A model generated the notes under the pieces. It had not been told where the DNA came from. It worked only from the letters and a program-made list of their open reading frames with translations, and did no database searches. A stretch of DNA of 64,000 nt, from assembly GCA_963668185.1 (NCBI GenBank), contig OY764162.1:1922001-1986000 (forward strand), given 5' to 3'. How positions within the stretch are numbered: position 1 is the stretch's first letter; every line of letters begins with the position of its first letter. The position numbers were made by a program, and so were the translations under genes. This DNA comes from G963668185 sp963668185. GTDB taxonomy: Bacteria; Chloroflexota; Dehalococcoidia; Lucifugimonadales; G963668185. This document shows positions 14,727 through 22,940 of this stretch, piece by piece.

Positions 14727-16142
14727 TCACCTGGGTTCCAGGAGCAGCAGTTCCCTCTTGCCTCCCTTTAGGAGCGCGCTGTCTTCGACCGTGAAGCGGC
14801 TTTCGGCTTCGGCGCGGAAGTTTTCGGCAGTGTAGTCGGCATAGTCTTCGCTCTTGTGTTGTATCAGCGTGCTGAACATCTCGTCATCCCGCCCTACGAA
14901 CTCGACGATGGCGGGGGCGTCCAAGCCCCGGAGCCACTCCAAGAACAGCGCGACGGGGATGTTCGCCGAGACGCGCACGTGGTGGACCAGCGCAAGGCAG
15001 AGCACCATGTCGGGGCTTCGCCGAGCATCGAATGCGGCGCGTTCCCGCCCGGCCCAACCCTGACCCGGCGACAGGTTCGCGAGGTCCATGACCAACGGAA
15101 TGGTGTTCGCATCGCCCGCGTCCCGCGCTTCCCGGTAGAGGGCATCCACGGCCTGGTGGTCGCTGTCAACCGCGACGACGAGGCCCGAGTGGCGGGCTGC
15201 GACGCGGGAGAACTCGCCGGTGTTGGCGCCCAGGTCCCACAGCAGATCCGGCCGGCGCGCGGACGCGTGCTTTTCGACGAACGCGATCTTCCGGTCGAAG
15301 TCATCGTCACGGTATGAGTGCGTCTCCGAGTACTCTGACCAAGTCGAAGGCTCGCCGGCCCGGAGCTTGAGGCCGCTCACCAGGCGCTTGAGGTCGTCAA
15401 GGAGCGCCAAGAGCGAGGTCGTGGATTGAGTTCGTCTGGTAGCCGAGGAGCGTGTCGTTCCGGGACGGCGACGCATCCGCTTCTCGACGGTTGCCGGAAA
15501 CCATACGTGCGAGGGCACGCCGCGCTTGAACCGGCGGAGACCGTGGAAGTACTTGGCGGCCTCCTCCGGCGGTATGCCTTCAAGGCTGGAGCGTAGCAGA
15601 GGCTGGTACGGGATGCCGAGATGAGCCGTGAGCAGGAGCGGGGTCAGGTACATCGAGCAGAATTGCCGGTACCCTTCCCAGTACTCGTCGTTTTCACGCG
15701 GCACGAAGGATGGGATGTCAATGAAGACCGGTCTGGCGCCTGCCCATTGAATGTTGTATGGCGTGGCGTCCTTGAGTATCCAGCCGTTGCCGACGGCTTC
15801 TACCAGCAGGTCGAGTTGCAGGAGGGCGGCGTCCTTGAGCATAGAGAAGGGCCATTCGTAGGGCCAGGTCGCGAACGGGACGGCCTCGTGCTCGATGGCC
15901 GAGGCCCAGCCCTCGTCCGCTACCGCGACGGAAGCCGGGTCGCCGGGAGAGAGGAAGGCGGTCTTTACGACATGGCCGCCGGCAAGCAACCGACCGAAGA
16001 ACGGCTCGGCCAGCAGCTTTTCGATAGTCGAGGCCGTTCCGGCGGTCAGTCCACGGACTACGCGCCGTGCGCCGCCGGTTCCGCGCAGCAGGTAAACCCG
16101 CCCGGACGGGTCCCTGAAAGACCCGCCGTCCGCGTTCAGCAC
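14727..16142 (-). CDS. Kinase-like/SAM-methyltransferase fusion (NoeA-like)
   Basis: A two-part protein of 471 aa. Residues about 60-150 look like a degenerate small-molecule-kinase lobe, with WPYEWPFSMLKDAALL, the catalytic-loop-like WILKDATPYNIQ and the metal-loop-like FIDIPSFVPR. Residues about 297-471 are a Rossmann methyltransferase, with LLWDLGANTGEFSRVAA, VVAVDSDHQAVD and VLCLALVHHV. The pairing is known from NoeA-type methyltransferases. The substrate is unknown; context suggests an envelope glycan or lipid. The GTG start overlaps the TGA of the small membrane protein gene (GTGCTGA), so the three genes from 18413 down form a tightly coupled operon. Confidence 0.72.
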   Translation of the reverse strand: MLNADGGSFRDPSGRVYLLRGTGGARRVVRGLTAGTASTIEKLLAEPFFGRLLAGGHVVKTAFLSPGDPASVAVADEGWASAIEHEAVPFATWPYEWPFSMLKDAALLQLDLLVEAVGNGWILKDATPYNIQWAGARPVFIDIPSFVPRENDEYWEGYRQFCSMYLTPLLLTAHLGIPYQPLLRSSLEGIPPEEAAKYFHGLRRFKRGVPSHVWFPATVEKRMRRRPGTTRSSATRRTQSTTSLLALLDDLKRLVSGLKLRAGEPSTWSEYSETHSYRDDDFDRKIAFVEKHASARRPDLLWDLGANTGEFSRVAARHSGLVVAVDSDHQAVDALYREARDAGDANTIPLVMDLANLSPGQGWAGRERAAFDARRSPDMVLCLALVHHVRVSANIPVALFLEWLRGLDAPAIVEFVGRDDEMFSTLIQHKSEDYADYTAENFRAEAESRFTVEDSALLKGGKRELLLLEPR

Positions 16143-16450
16143 TCGTCTTCCCCGCCGTCAGCGCCGCTCGCCGGTCTCGCGTTTCCGCCCCCCCCCCCCC
16201 CGCGCTTGAACACCAGTTCCTTCACGCGGGCGAGGTACGAGCGCGCCATGTATCCGATGGCGGAGATGAAGCCGAGCACGGTCACGATGATGAACCCGCC
16301 CGCGCCGGGGTCTATGTACGCCAGCAGCACTTCGACGCGGCCGGGTGCTTCGGACGCGGCCTCGGCGCCGTCGTATGCCAGGGCCGCAATGGGCCAGAGC
16401 GCGGCGGCTAGTAGCAGGGCTATGACAACTATCAGCGCGGGTTTATTCAT
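16136..16450 (-). CDS. Small membrane protein with YIDPGAG motif
   Basis: A 104-aa protein from ATG 16450 (MNKPALIVVIALLLAAALWP), which starts within the stop of the upstream gene (ATGAATAA). Helix one is at residues 4-26. The segment YIDPGAGGFIIVTVLGFISA leads into helix two, followed by a basic stretch (ARSYLARVKELVFKR). The 'Y-I-D-P-G' two-helix layout recurs in small proteins beside envelope polysaccharide genes; its function is unknown. The C-terminal glycines are encoded by a C14 tract on the plus strand (16188-16201). A longer open frame upstream to 16543 lacks support. Confidence 0.65.
   Translation of the reverse strand: MNKPALIVVIALLLAAALWPIAALAYDGAEAASEAPGRVEVLLAYIDPGAGGFIIVTVLGFISAIGYMARSYLARVKELVFKRGGGGGGNARPASGADGGEDEC
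16188..16201. repeat. Homopolymeric C14/G14 tract in coding sequence
   Basis: Fourteen C on the plus strand, read as a glycine run near the C-terminus of the small membrane protein and about 46 nt upstream of the overlapping start of the next gene. It is prone to slippage. Confidence 0.9.
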
Positions 16451-18413
16451 ACAGGAAATCCTCATGTTTGTAAGAGTGGCTTTCGGGGACGTAGTCACCC
16501 CAGAACCGGTCGTGCCTCGGCTCCCTGAGCGCACTCTGCCCACCCGACAGGCACTCTAGTATCGCATGAACGACATCAAGCGTCGTCACGTAGCCTTTGC
16601 TCTCCGCCTCGTCAAGCTCGGCGGCGCAACGGTCGGGCGGGTACACGCCACCAAGGATGCCGAAGCGGTCCTGCAGAAAGAATGTGGGGTCGTCTTCGAG
16701 TCCCGCCTTGTGCGCTAACAAGGCACCGTGGTCGCCGAATACGAACAGGATCGCGTTAGGGTCAGTAGCCTTGAGATGCTCAATGATCCGTTCCAGGTAG
16801 ATTGCCGCCCTGTTGGAGTTTCTCGCGTAGCCATCGAAGAATTCTTTTCTGTCGTCTATGTCGTCGGGGTCGAAAAGACTCGAAGTGTGGCCGGGCAGCG
16901 GGTTATGCGCGATCACGAACTGTGGTCGGCCAACGTCGATCTTGGTCAACTCTCGCATCAGGTAATCCTCGAATGGGAGGTGCGAGACATTCTCCTCTGG
17001 GCAATAGCCCCAAAATGCCCAAGGCCTTATGCGCCCGTCCAGAAGAGAGCAAACTGCATCCTTGGTCGTATTGATTTTGTAGTTGTCGATGCCCAATCCC
17101 TGGGTGCGTCCGAACATTCTGGTCTGATAGAAAGACGAAGTCGTATAGCCGTTCTCTCTCATAATCCAGACGAGTGGGCTGAGGTCGTGCCCGGCGAAAT
17201 AGCTAGGACTTGAACGGGTAGCCGCCCGATGCTCCAAGACTATATCCAAGTCCAGGGCCATGAGAGTTTGGAAAGAGTTCCATGTATGAACAGCGCTGGC
17301 GAACATATTGCGAAACCGGCGCATCTCATCTTCCAGCACCCGGTGGAATTGAGTGGTCTCGATCCCCATGTGCTTATACATGATGGACTCAGGGACAATC
17401 GATTCGAAGCCGATGAAGTACAGGTTTGGAGTTTCCTCAAAAGTGACGGCTCGTACGTTGGGATGGCTGTCCCAGCCATTGGCATAGTAGTCGTCACTTC
17501 CCTCCTCGTAGCCATGACCGAGCCACGTGAGTGAGCCGACAAGGAACAAAGCTATCCCGAGGACTGCGAACACCCCCCAACGGGAAGGGTCCGCAGCCCT
17601 GAACATCAGGTACAGCACGAGCGCCGAGCAGGCGCACAATCCAAGCAGGCCAACCCACATCATGGGGCTGCTCAGATCAAACAGGCCGCCGGGCGTGCCG
17701 ACACCTTCCAAAAGCCTCGGCCAGAGCCTGGGCCAGATGAGCGCGGACGAAAGCAAGAAAGCCGTCGCCAAGATCGCAACCGCTCCCCAACGAGGGATGA
17801 CCCGCACCCTGGATATCAAGTAAAGCGCAAGCGCCGAGCCGGCGCATAATCCGAGCAGGCCGCCCCATACTCTCGGACTGCCCGGATCGAGAAGGTCGCC
17901 GAGCGTGCCGACGCCATCTGTGAGCTGCGGCCAGAACATTGGCCAGAGTTCTCGACACACGAACGCTGCGAGGGGCAACACCGCCACTCCAGACAGCGCG
18001 AGGCCTCCCCAACGGAAATCGTCCATCAGCCTGAACGCCACGTAGAGCGCGAACATTACGCCGAGGCATACTATGATCAGCCATGCCCGGTTTGCCGGGT
18101 GGAACAGTTCGGTATGCACGAGATAGGCGGTGAAAATGCCTGCTGTCGTAATCAGCGCTAACGCTACGTTCGCCCCTACCTTGGAGCGCAACCCAACCGC
18201 CAGCGCACCGAGCAGCAGGACTGCGCTAGCGGCCATTCCCCGGGTGAGTACATCCCTTAACTCGATTGCAGGGAAGTTATCCTCAGAGCTGAGATAGGTT
18301 GTTCCAAGCGCGGCGAGTATCAGCAGCGTTGCGAACGCGAGCTTGAAGGCGGGCGTAGAGGATGCCGCGAGGGTGGCCCTGATACGCTCAGGCGTCAGGG
18401 GCAGAGTCGGCAT
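16443..18413 (-). CDS. Membrane sulfatase/phosphoglycerol-transferase-fold protein
   Basis: A 656-aa protein. Residues 1-300 are about ten membrane helices. Residues about 325-640 are an alkaline-phosphatase-superfamily domain, with NLYFIGFESIVPESIMYKHM at its start, LVWIMRENGYTTSSFYQTRM, and the metal-site motif LFVFGDHGALLAH. It resembles LtaS/MdoB-type enzymes that move phosphoglycerol or other head groups on envelope polymers. The membrane part contains a 70-residue unit repeated in tandem (residues 114-183, 184-253, 254-300), each with LGLC.xSAL.LYL-type, RWG and GVGT.G.L.D marks. The stop overlaps the next start by 8 nt. The donor and acceptor are not known. Confidence 0.75.
   Translation of the reverse strand: MPTLPLTPERIRATLAASSTPAFKLAFATLLILAALGTTYLSSEDNFPAIELRDVLTRGMAASAVLLLGALAVGLRSKVGANVALALITTAGIFTAYLVHTELFHPANRAWLIIVCLGVMFALYVAFRLMDDFRWGGLALSGVAVLPLAAFVCRELWPMFWPQLTDGVGTLGDLLDPGSPRVWGGLLGLCAGSALALYLISRVRVIPRWGAVAILATAFLLSSALIWPRLWPRLLEGVGTPGGLFDLSSPMMWVGLLGLCACSALVLYLMFRAADPSRWGVFAVLGIALFLVGSLTWLGHGYEEGSDDYYANGWDSHPNVRAVTFEETPNLYFIGFESIVPESIMYKHMGIETTQFHRVLEDEMRRFRNMFASAVHTWNSFQTLMALDLDIVLEHRAATRSSPSYFAGHDLSPLVWIMRENGYTTSSFYQTRMFGRTQGLGIDNYKINTTKDAVCSLLDGRIRPWAFWGYCPEENVSHLPFEDYLMRELTKIDVGRPQFVIAHNPLPGHTSSLFDPDDIDDRKEFFDGYARNSNRAAIYLERIIEHLKATDPNAILFVFGDHGALLAHKAGLEDDPTFFLQDRFGILGGVYPPDRCAAELDEAESKGYVTTLDVVHAILECLSGGQSALREPRHDRFWGDYVPESHSYKHEDFLYE
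17514..18074 (-). repeat. Tandem 210-nt internal repeat in the sulfatase-fold gene
   Basis: Units 17865-18074, 17655-17864 and 17514-17654 (partial) encode a membrane module repeated with an exact 70-residue period: GVGT at residues 167 and 237, RWG at 208 and 278. Confidence 0.7.
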
Positions 18414-18471
18414 TCTCGTCTTCAGGGGATTGAGAGCGCGGATTGGGATCTAAAGGGGGCGAGGCCGGGGT

Positions 18472-18831
18472 TCAGGCGGTGAGCCGGCTCAGCGTCCCGA
18501 CCAATTTCTCAACTTCGGTTAAGTAGTCTTCGACGGCTTCGCGCGACAGCAGGCCGTCGTAGAAGTTGACGTGCAGGGTGTTGGCGGCTGCGAACGTCGT
18601 GCGAATGCTGCGGTCGCCCGTCTCCTGGACCAAGCGATCAACAGCGGTGTAAAGCTGGCGGTGGCCGTCATGACTCCAGCCGCGGGCTTCCGCGGCGGCC
18701 TTGACCGCCTGCGCGGCCGCGCCCCAGCCCTTGTCAGAGGACTGGAGGAGGTCGCCGGCTTCCAACTCGGCGCGGGCCTGGGCCAGGAACCTGCGGCCCG
18801 TGTCGGCGTGGTACTGCGTGCGGGTAGTCAT
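18472..18831 (-). CDS. PaREP1-like small helical protein
   Basis: A 119-aa protein from ATG 18831. RRFLAQARAELEAGDLLQSS, DKGWGAAAQAVKAAAEARGW and NTLHVNFYDGLLSREAVEDY align with the two paralogues at 7443-7844 and 9059-9829. It lacks the C-terminal domain of the latter. An in-frame GTG at 18885 would add 18 unrelated residues, so the MTTRTQYHAD start is preferred. It is flanked by the envelope operon and the PhyH genes, all on the minus strand, without an obvious functional link. Confidence 0.63.
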   Translation of the reverse strand: MTTRTQYHADTGRRFLAQARAELEAGDLLQSSDKGWGAAAQAVKAAAEARGWSHDGHRQLYTAVDRLVQETGDRSIRTTFAAANTLHVNFYDGLLSREAVEDYLTEVEKLVGTLSRLTA

Positions 18832-18856
18832 GGCGACTATTGTACACCGCCTGCCG

Positions 18857-19657
18857 CTAGACGTAGGGATCGCGGGGATGGTCACCGAGGAGGCGGAGCT
18901 GGCGTGGGGTGCATTGCGCGAGGATGTCGGGGTCGAACTTGAATTTGTTCAAGTATGGCGGGTACTTCTGGGCGACCATCCGGCGGGCGTAGTGTACCTG
19001 GAGGAGGTATCGGGTCTCGCTGCTGCGGTTGGCCGTGCCTCTGTGCCACACCTCGCATCGGAACATCACGACGTCTCCAGCTTTGCATAGCACGCTCTGC
19101 TCCGTACGGCCTTGCCATTCTGTGTCCCCGTCCGGCCGACGTCCCGACTTGTGGCTGCCTGGGATGAACTTGGTGGGGCCAAGCTCCTCGTAGAGATCGT
19201 TCAGATAGTAGTGGGCGGTTGAGATGAACGGAGGCACGTTAATACGCGGGTCTGCCATCAGGTCTTCAGGAAACTCAAAGGGGAGCCAGTCGCAGTGAAG
19301 CTGCTGATCAGGGCGGCCGGGGCCGGTGACCCAAGAGGTCATGCCTATCAGATGGCAGTCCTCTCCGTGGATAGCCTCGGCAAGATCGATAATCCCTTCA
19401 CGGTCCAGGTATTGCAGGAAGATCGGGTCCCGGTTGAATGAGTTGCTGATGTGCTTGTTGAAGAAACCTCCAGTCTCCAGCGTGCTGTAACGATTAAAGC
19501 TCGCCTCAATGGGAGTCAGGCGGTCCATGGCCTCCCGCAGCGCAGCGATCTGGTCTGTGTTCAACTCGCCCGGGAAGTAGGCGTACCCATCTTCCTCAAT
19601 GCCCTTTATCCGGCTGGCCAAGTCTGGCTGTGGCTTCAGTTCCAAGGCTTGCACCAT
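18857..19657 (-). CDS. Phytanoyl-CoA dioxygenase (PhyH) family protein
   Basis: A 266-aa non-haem Fe(II)/2-oxoglutarate oxygenase. The iron ligands are probably H121 and D123 (QLHCDWLPFEFPED) and H205 (CEVWHRGTANRS); R216 (ETRYLLQVHYARR) would bind 2-oxoglutarate. The start ATG 19657 follows AGGAG and gives MVQALELKPQPDLAS, matching its neighbour; the longer open frame to 19981 runs through the end of the adjacent gene and is spurious. It is a tandem paralogue of the next gene. PhyH proteins hydroxylate diverse substrates, and the substrate here is unknown. Confidence 0.85.
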   Translation of the reverse strand: MVQALELKPQPDLASRIKGIEEDGYAYFPGELNTDQIAALREAMDRLTPIEASFNRYSTLETGGFFNKHISNSFNRDPIFLQYLDREGIIDLAEAIHGEDCHLIGMTSWVTGPGRPDQQLHCDWLPFEFPEDLMADPRINVPPFISTAHYYLNDLYEELGPTKFIPGSHKSGRRPDGDTEWQGRTEQSVLCKAGDVVMFRCEVWHRGTANRSSETRYLLQVHYARRMVAQKYPPYLNKFKFDPDILAQCTPRQLRLLGDHPRDPYV

Positions 19658-19719
19658 CTTCGATCTCCTCGTTCTCCGTGGCTGTCGCCGCATGCGGGCA
19701 GGCCGGCGCAACCGGCGGG

Positions 19720-20520
19720 CTATGCGTAGCTGCCTGTGACATGATCTCCGAGCAGGCGAAGCTGCCTGGGGGAACATAGCGCCAGCAGCTCGGGATCGAA
19801 CTGAAATCTGTTGAGGTATGGAGGGAATTTTTGAGTGATGTTCCTCTGCGCGTAATGCACCTGGAGAAGGTAACGCGTTTCTTCGCTGCGATTTGCAGTT
19901 CCGCGGTGCCATACTTCGCAGCGAAACATTACGACATCGCCGGCCCTGCATAGCACGCTCTGCTCCTTGCGTCCCTGCCATTCCGTGGCCCCGTCCGGCC
20001 GGCGGCCCGACTTGTGGCTGCCCGGGATGAACTTGGTCGGACCGAGCTCTTCATACAGATCGTTCAGATAGTAGTGGGCGGTCGAAATGAAGATCGGCAT
20101 CTTCACACGAGGGTCAGCCAGCAGATCTTCGGGGATTTCAACGGGAAGCCAGTCGCAGTGCAGCTTCTGGTCGGGGCGGCCCGGCCCGGTGACCCATGCG
20201 GTCATACCCAAGACGTGACAGTCTTCTCCATGAATGGCCTCCGCTAAGTCTGCGATTGCCGGTTGCCCCACATACTTGAGAAAGACGGGATCACGGTTGA
20301 ACGCGTTGTTGATGTGCTTGTTGAAGAACCCACCAGTATCGGGGGTCGTGAACTGGTCGAAGCTATCTTCGTTGGCGGTAAGCCGATCCATGGCGTCGCG
20401 AAGTTCGGCGACCTTGTCCGCGTCAATGGCCCCGGGGAAGTACGCGTAGCCGTCGTCTTCCATGCCCTTAACCTGGCTAGCCAAGTCCGGATGGGCCTTC
20501 AGTTCGAGCGACTGTACCAA
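19720..20520 (-). CDS. Phytanoyl-CoA dioxygenase (PhyH) family protein, second copy
   Basis: A 266-aa paralogue, equal in length to the preceding one, with the same ligands (KLHCDWLPVEIP, CEVWHRGTANRSEE, ETRYLLQVHYAQ). The start is TTG 20520, 6 nt after AGGAGG, reading MVQSLELKAHPDLASQ. The genes are 62 nt apart on the same strand and most residues are identical, so this is a retained tandem duplication. The central part varies most (VGQPAIADLAEA versus LDREGIIDLAEA), possibly reflecting different substrates. Confidence 0.85.
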   Translation of the reverse strand: MVQSLELKAHPDLASQVKGMEDDGYAYFPGAIDADKVAELRDAMDRLTANEDSFDQFTTPDTGGFFNKHINNAFNRDPVFLKYVGQPAIADLAEAIHGEDCHVLGMTAWVTGPGRPDQKLHCDWLPVEIPEDLLADPRVKMPIFISTAHYYLNDLYEELGPTKFIPGSHKSGRRPDGATEWQGRKEQSVLCRAGDVVMFRCEVWHRGTANRSEETRYLLQVHYAQRNITQKFPPYLNRFQFDPELLALCSPRQLRLLGDHVTGSYA

Positions 20521-20605
20521 TGCGGGCCTCCTGAGTAGTCCGGCTGCCGTTTAGCGCGGCTCGCGGCACGGGCGTTCAGGTAGTGTACAAGGGCGGGCGC
20601 GAGTG

Positions 20606-21220
20606 TCAAGCGGGAAGTTTGGGCGCGCCGGACGAGTACAGTCTGTTGCGCCGTATGTACTCGGCCACCCGGTCCGGAACGAGATAACGGACAGATTGTC
20701 CGCGGGACACGCGCCTCCTTATGTCGGTCCCGCTGATGCCGAGAAGCGGGCCCTCCAGTACGGGCGCCTTCCGGCCCAGAACGCTTACGAAGTCTTGGCA
20801 CACGGAGTCCATCATCCGGCCACGCGGGTAAGCTATGACTTGGGCGCGGTCGAAGATCCCTTCGGGACACCTCCAGCGCGGCATTTCCAAGACCGAATCA
20901 ACTCCCAAGAGCAGATACACCTGCTCATCGTCGGGAAGTTCGGTACGCAACCGGCCCAACGATTCAATCGTGTAGCTCGGTCCGGGGTCTTCAAGTTCGA
21001 TCGTGGAGGCCTCGAACCGGGGGTTCGACTCGATCGCCGCTTTCACCATGGCCATGCGGTGTTCCGCGGCGGAGACCTCGGTCCCGGCTTTCAGGTATGG
21101 GTTGCCGGCGGGCATGAACACGACGCGGTCAAGTCCGAGCTCGTCCGCCGCAGTTTCCGCGAGGACAAGGTGCCCCATGTGGACGGGGTCGAACGTGCCG
21201 CCGAAGACCCCGACCGCCAC
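20606..21220 (-). CDS. nadD: Nicotinate-nucleotide adenylyltransferase
   Basis: Converts nicotinate mononucleotide to deamido-NAD in NAD synthesis. The nucleotidyltransferase signature is GVFGGTFDPVHMGHL (HxGH), VVFMPAGNPYLKAG follows, and the C-terminal motif is ISGTDIRRRVSRGQSVRYLV. The length of 204 aa is usual. The GTG start at 21220 lies just after the obg stop, so the two are translationally coupled. The nadD-obg neighbourhood is conserved in many bacteria, often with L21/L27, which are absent here. Confidence 0.95.
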   Translation of the reverse strand: MAVGVFGGTFDPVHMGHLVLAETAADELGLDRVVFMPAGNPYLKAGTEVSAAEHRMAMVKAAIESNPRFEASTIELEDPGPSYTIESLGRLRTELPDDEQVYLLLGVDSVLEMPRWRCPEGIFDRAQVIAYPRGRMMDSVCQDFVSVLGRKAPVLEGPLLGISGTDIRRRVSRGQSVRYLVPDRVAEYIRRNRLYSSGAPKLPA

Positions 21221-21221
21221 G

Positions 21222-22481
21222 TCACTCCCACTCCCACTCGAACTCCCCGACCCTGACCGTGTCGCCTTGTTCTACTCCAGCTCGCTCCAAGGCCCTCACC
21301 ACTCCGAGCCGCTTCAGCCGGGCGTAAAACTGGGCCAGCGCCTGCCAGTCTTCCGGGTCGAGCATCGCGGCGATCCGCTCCACCGCAGGATCCTGGATGA
21401 CGAACACGCCTTCTTCCTCGCGGACGACGCCCGGGCCGACCGGATCTGGCCTGAGCACCGGAATCACGGACTCACGCGGCGGCGGTCCGGACGCCTCCTC
21501 CGATCCATCCAGGCAGGCCAGCAGGGCGTCCAAGAGCGGCCCCAGGCCCTGGTGCGTCGCGGCGGACACCACGAAGACTTCAGCGTCCTGCCCCAAGCAG
21601 CGGGATACATCGTGAACCGACTCCGGCACGCCTGGCAGGTCGGATTTGTTCAGCGCCACTACCTGGCTCTTGTCGGCCAGCCGTTCGTCAAAGAGGGCCA
21701 GCTCATTGTTGACGCGATGGAAGGCCGCGGCCGGGTCGTCCAGCGATCCGTCAACAACGTGCACCAGGACCCGCGTCCTTTCGACATGGCGCAGGAACTC
21801 ATGGCCGAGACCGACTCCCGAGTGCGCCCCCTCGATCAGCCCCGGAATATCGACGGCCACGAAGCTTCTCTGCCGATGCTCGACAACGCCGAGCGCCGGC
21901 TCCAACGTTGTGAACGGATAGGGAGCGATCTTGGGGGACGCCGCAGACAAGGCAGTCAGCAAGCTCGACTTGCCAGCGTTCGGCTCACCGATGATGCCGA
22001 CATCGGCCAACAGCTTGAGCTCCAGCCTCAGGTCCATGCTTGCGCCGCGCTCGCCGGCTTCGGCGAGTACCGGGAACCTGTTCGTGGACGACGCGAAGCT
22101 GGCGTTGCCTCGACCACCCTTGCCTCCCGGTACCAGGAGCTTGCGTTCGCCCGGAGCCATCAGCTCCGCCAACAGGGCTGGCTCCTTGTCGGTCGTCCAC
22201 ACCTGCGTCCCGACCGGCACGTCCAAGACGACATCCGACCCACTCCGACCGCTCTTTCTCCCGCCTGCGCCATCGCCGCCTGACTCTGCCCGAAACTGTC
22301 GACGGTAGCGGAACGGGAGCAGCGTGTTCAGGTTCGGATCGCAGTCGATGTATATCGAGCCGCCGTCGCCTCCCGAACCGCCATCGGGGCCGCCCTTCGG
22401 GACGAACTTCTCACGCCGCCCACTCACAGCGCCATTACCGCCTTTACCACTCTCAACTCTGATCAAGACTTGGTCAATCAT
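21222..22481 (-). CDS. obg: GTPase Obg
   Basis: Ribosome-associated GTPase involved in large-subunit maturation and stress response. The glycine-rich Obg fold (residues 1-155) includes GRREKFVPKGGPDGGSGGDG. The G domain has GEPNAGKSSLLTALSAASPK (G1), DIPGLIEGAHSG (G3) and LNKSD (G4). The C-terminal domain from about residue 340 ends VRVGEFEWEW, typical of OCT domains. It is 419 aa from ATG 22481. It leads the obg-nadD pair. The upstream spacer holds no ribosomal protein genes. Confidence 0.96.
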   Translation of the reverse strand: MIDQVLIRVESGKGGNGAVSGRREKFVPKGGPDGGSGGDGGSIYIDCDPNLNTLLPFRYRRQFRAESGGDGAGGRKSGRSGSDVVLDVPVGTQVWTTDKEPALLAELMAPGERKLLVPGGKGGRGNASFASSTNRFPVLAEAGERGASMDLRLELKLLADVGIIGEPNAGKSSLLTALSAASPKIAPYPFTTLEPALGVVEHRQRSFVAVDIPGLIEGAHSGVGLGHEFLRHVERTRVLVHVVDGSLDDPAAAFHRVNNELALFDERLADKSQVVALNKSDLPGVPESVHDVSRCLGQDAEVFVVSAATHQGLGPLLDALLACLDGSEEASGPPPRESVIPVLRPDPVGPGVVREEEGVFVIQDPAVERIAAMLDPEDWQALAQFYARLKRLGVVRALERAGVEQGDTVRVGEFEWEWE

Positions 22482-22704
22482 GTAGGGATAATAGCAGTCA
22501 TCATAAGTGCGTGGAGAGAGTAGAGAACTGCTCTGCGTGGCGTGGATTCCAATAGGCGTGGGCGGATGGTCTGTGGACGGAGAGCGGGACTGCTGTTGAT
22601 AGAGGTTGATTCGCAGGTGGAGTTAACGGATTGTGAGGATTGCGCACGGGTTCTTAACATCGGACTCGGGGGTTGCCCACATGTTGTGGGCGGATAATGC
22701 GGTC

Positions 22705-22731
22705 ATGGTTCGACAGGGGCACCACAAACGG
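22705..22731 (+). repeat. Dispersed repeat R3, variant
   Basis: ATGGTTCGACAGGGGCACCA then CAAACGG, the variant also seen at 36376-36402 and 52853-52879. Confidence 0.7.
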
Positions 22732-22790
22732 AACCCACTAAGGGGACTTTCGCATAACTCTGTGGCCGTGCTTGTGTAACGGCGCTCTTG

Positions 22791-22925
22791 CCCCATCTCA
22801 ATCTTCCCCAGCAGACTGGGGAAGAGGCCGGAGGCCCCGCCCCCAGCCACCCCTGGATTCCGGCCTTCGCCGGAATGACGGTTACGCAAAGGTCTCCGCG
22901 GGCGGGAATGACGGCGAGAGAGAGG
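22791..22925 (+). repeat. Composite R1-R2 repeat block
   Basis: R1 (22791-22830), GC-rich link, R2 (22852-22880) and a trailing CAAAGGTCTCC...GGGAATGACGGCGAGAG section. The same order and link occur at 1807-1940, so the roughly 135-bp composite has spread as a unit. Confidence 0.8.
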
Positions 22926-22940
22926 GCGAATAGGCTGGGA

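Larger units (their letters stand above)
22482..22940. other. Intergenic region between dnaA and obg
   Basis: 459 bp without a gene I can support. It carries an R3 variant (22705-22731) and the R1-R2 composite (22791-22880, with the trailing part to 22925). The stretch 22500-22700 is relatively AT-rich and would hold the obg promoter. I looked for DnaA boxes (TTATCCACA or close) and found none convincing, so I do not call an origin here. Confidence 0.5.

Noticed and set aside
18857..19981. 374-aa version of the first PhyH protein
   Set aside because: The extra N-terminal 108 residues are an out-of-frame reading of the end of the neighbouring PhyH gene; the AGGAG-preceded ATG at 19657 fits the paralogue.
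21010..21035. tRNA-like GGTTCGACTCG motif
   Set aside because: It lies inside nadD and no cloverleaf can be built around it.
22482..22940. Chromosome origin beside dnaA
   Set aside because: Only weak partial matches to DnaA boxes (for example TGTGGGCGGATAA and TCCACAG) and no cluster; most of the AT-poor part is dispersed repeats. GC-skew analysis would be needed.
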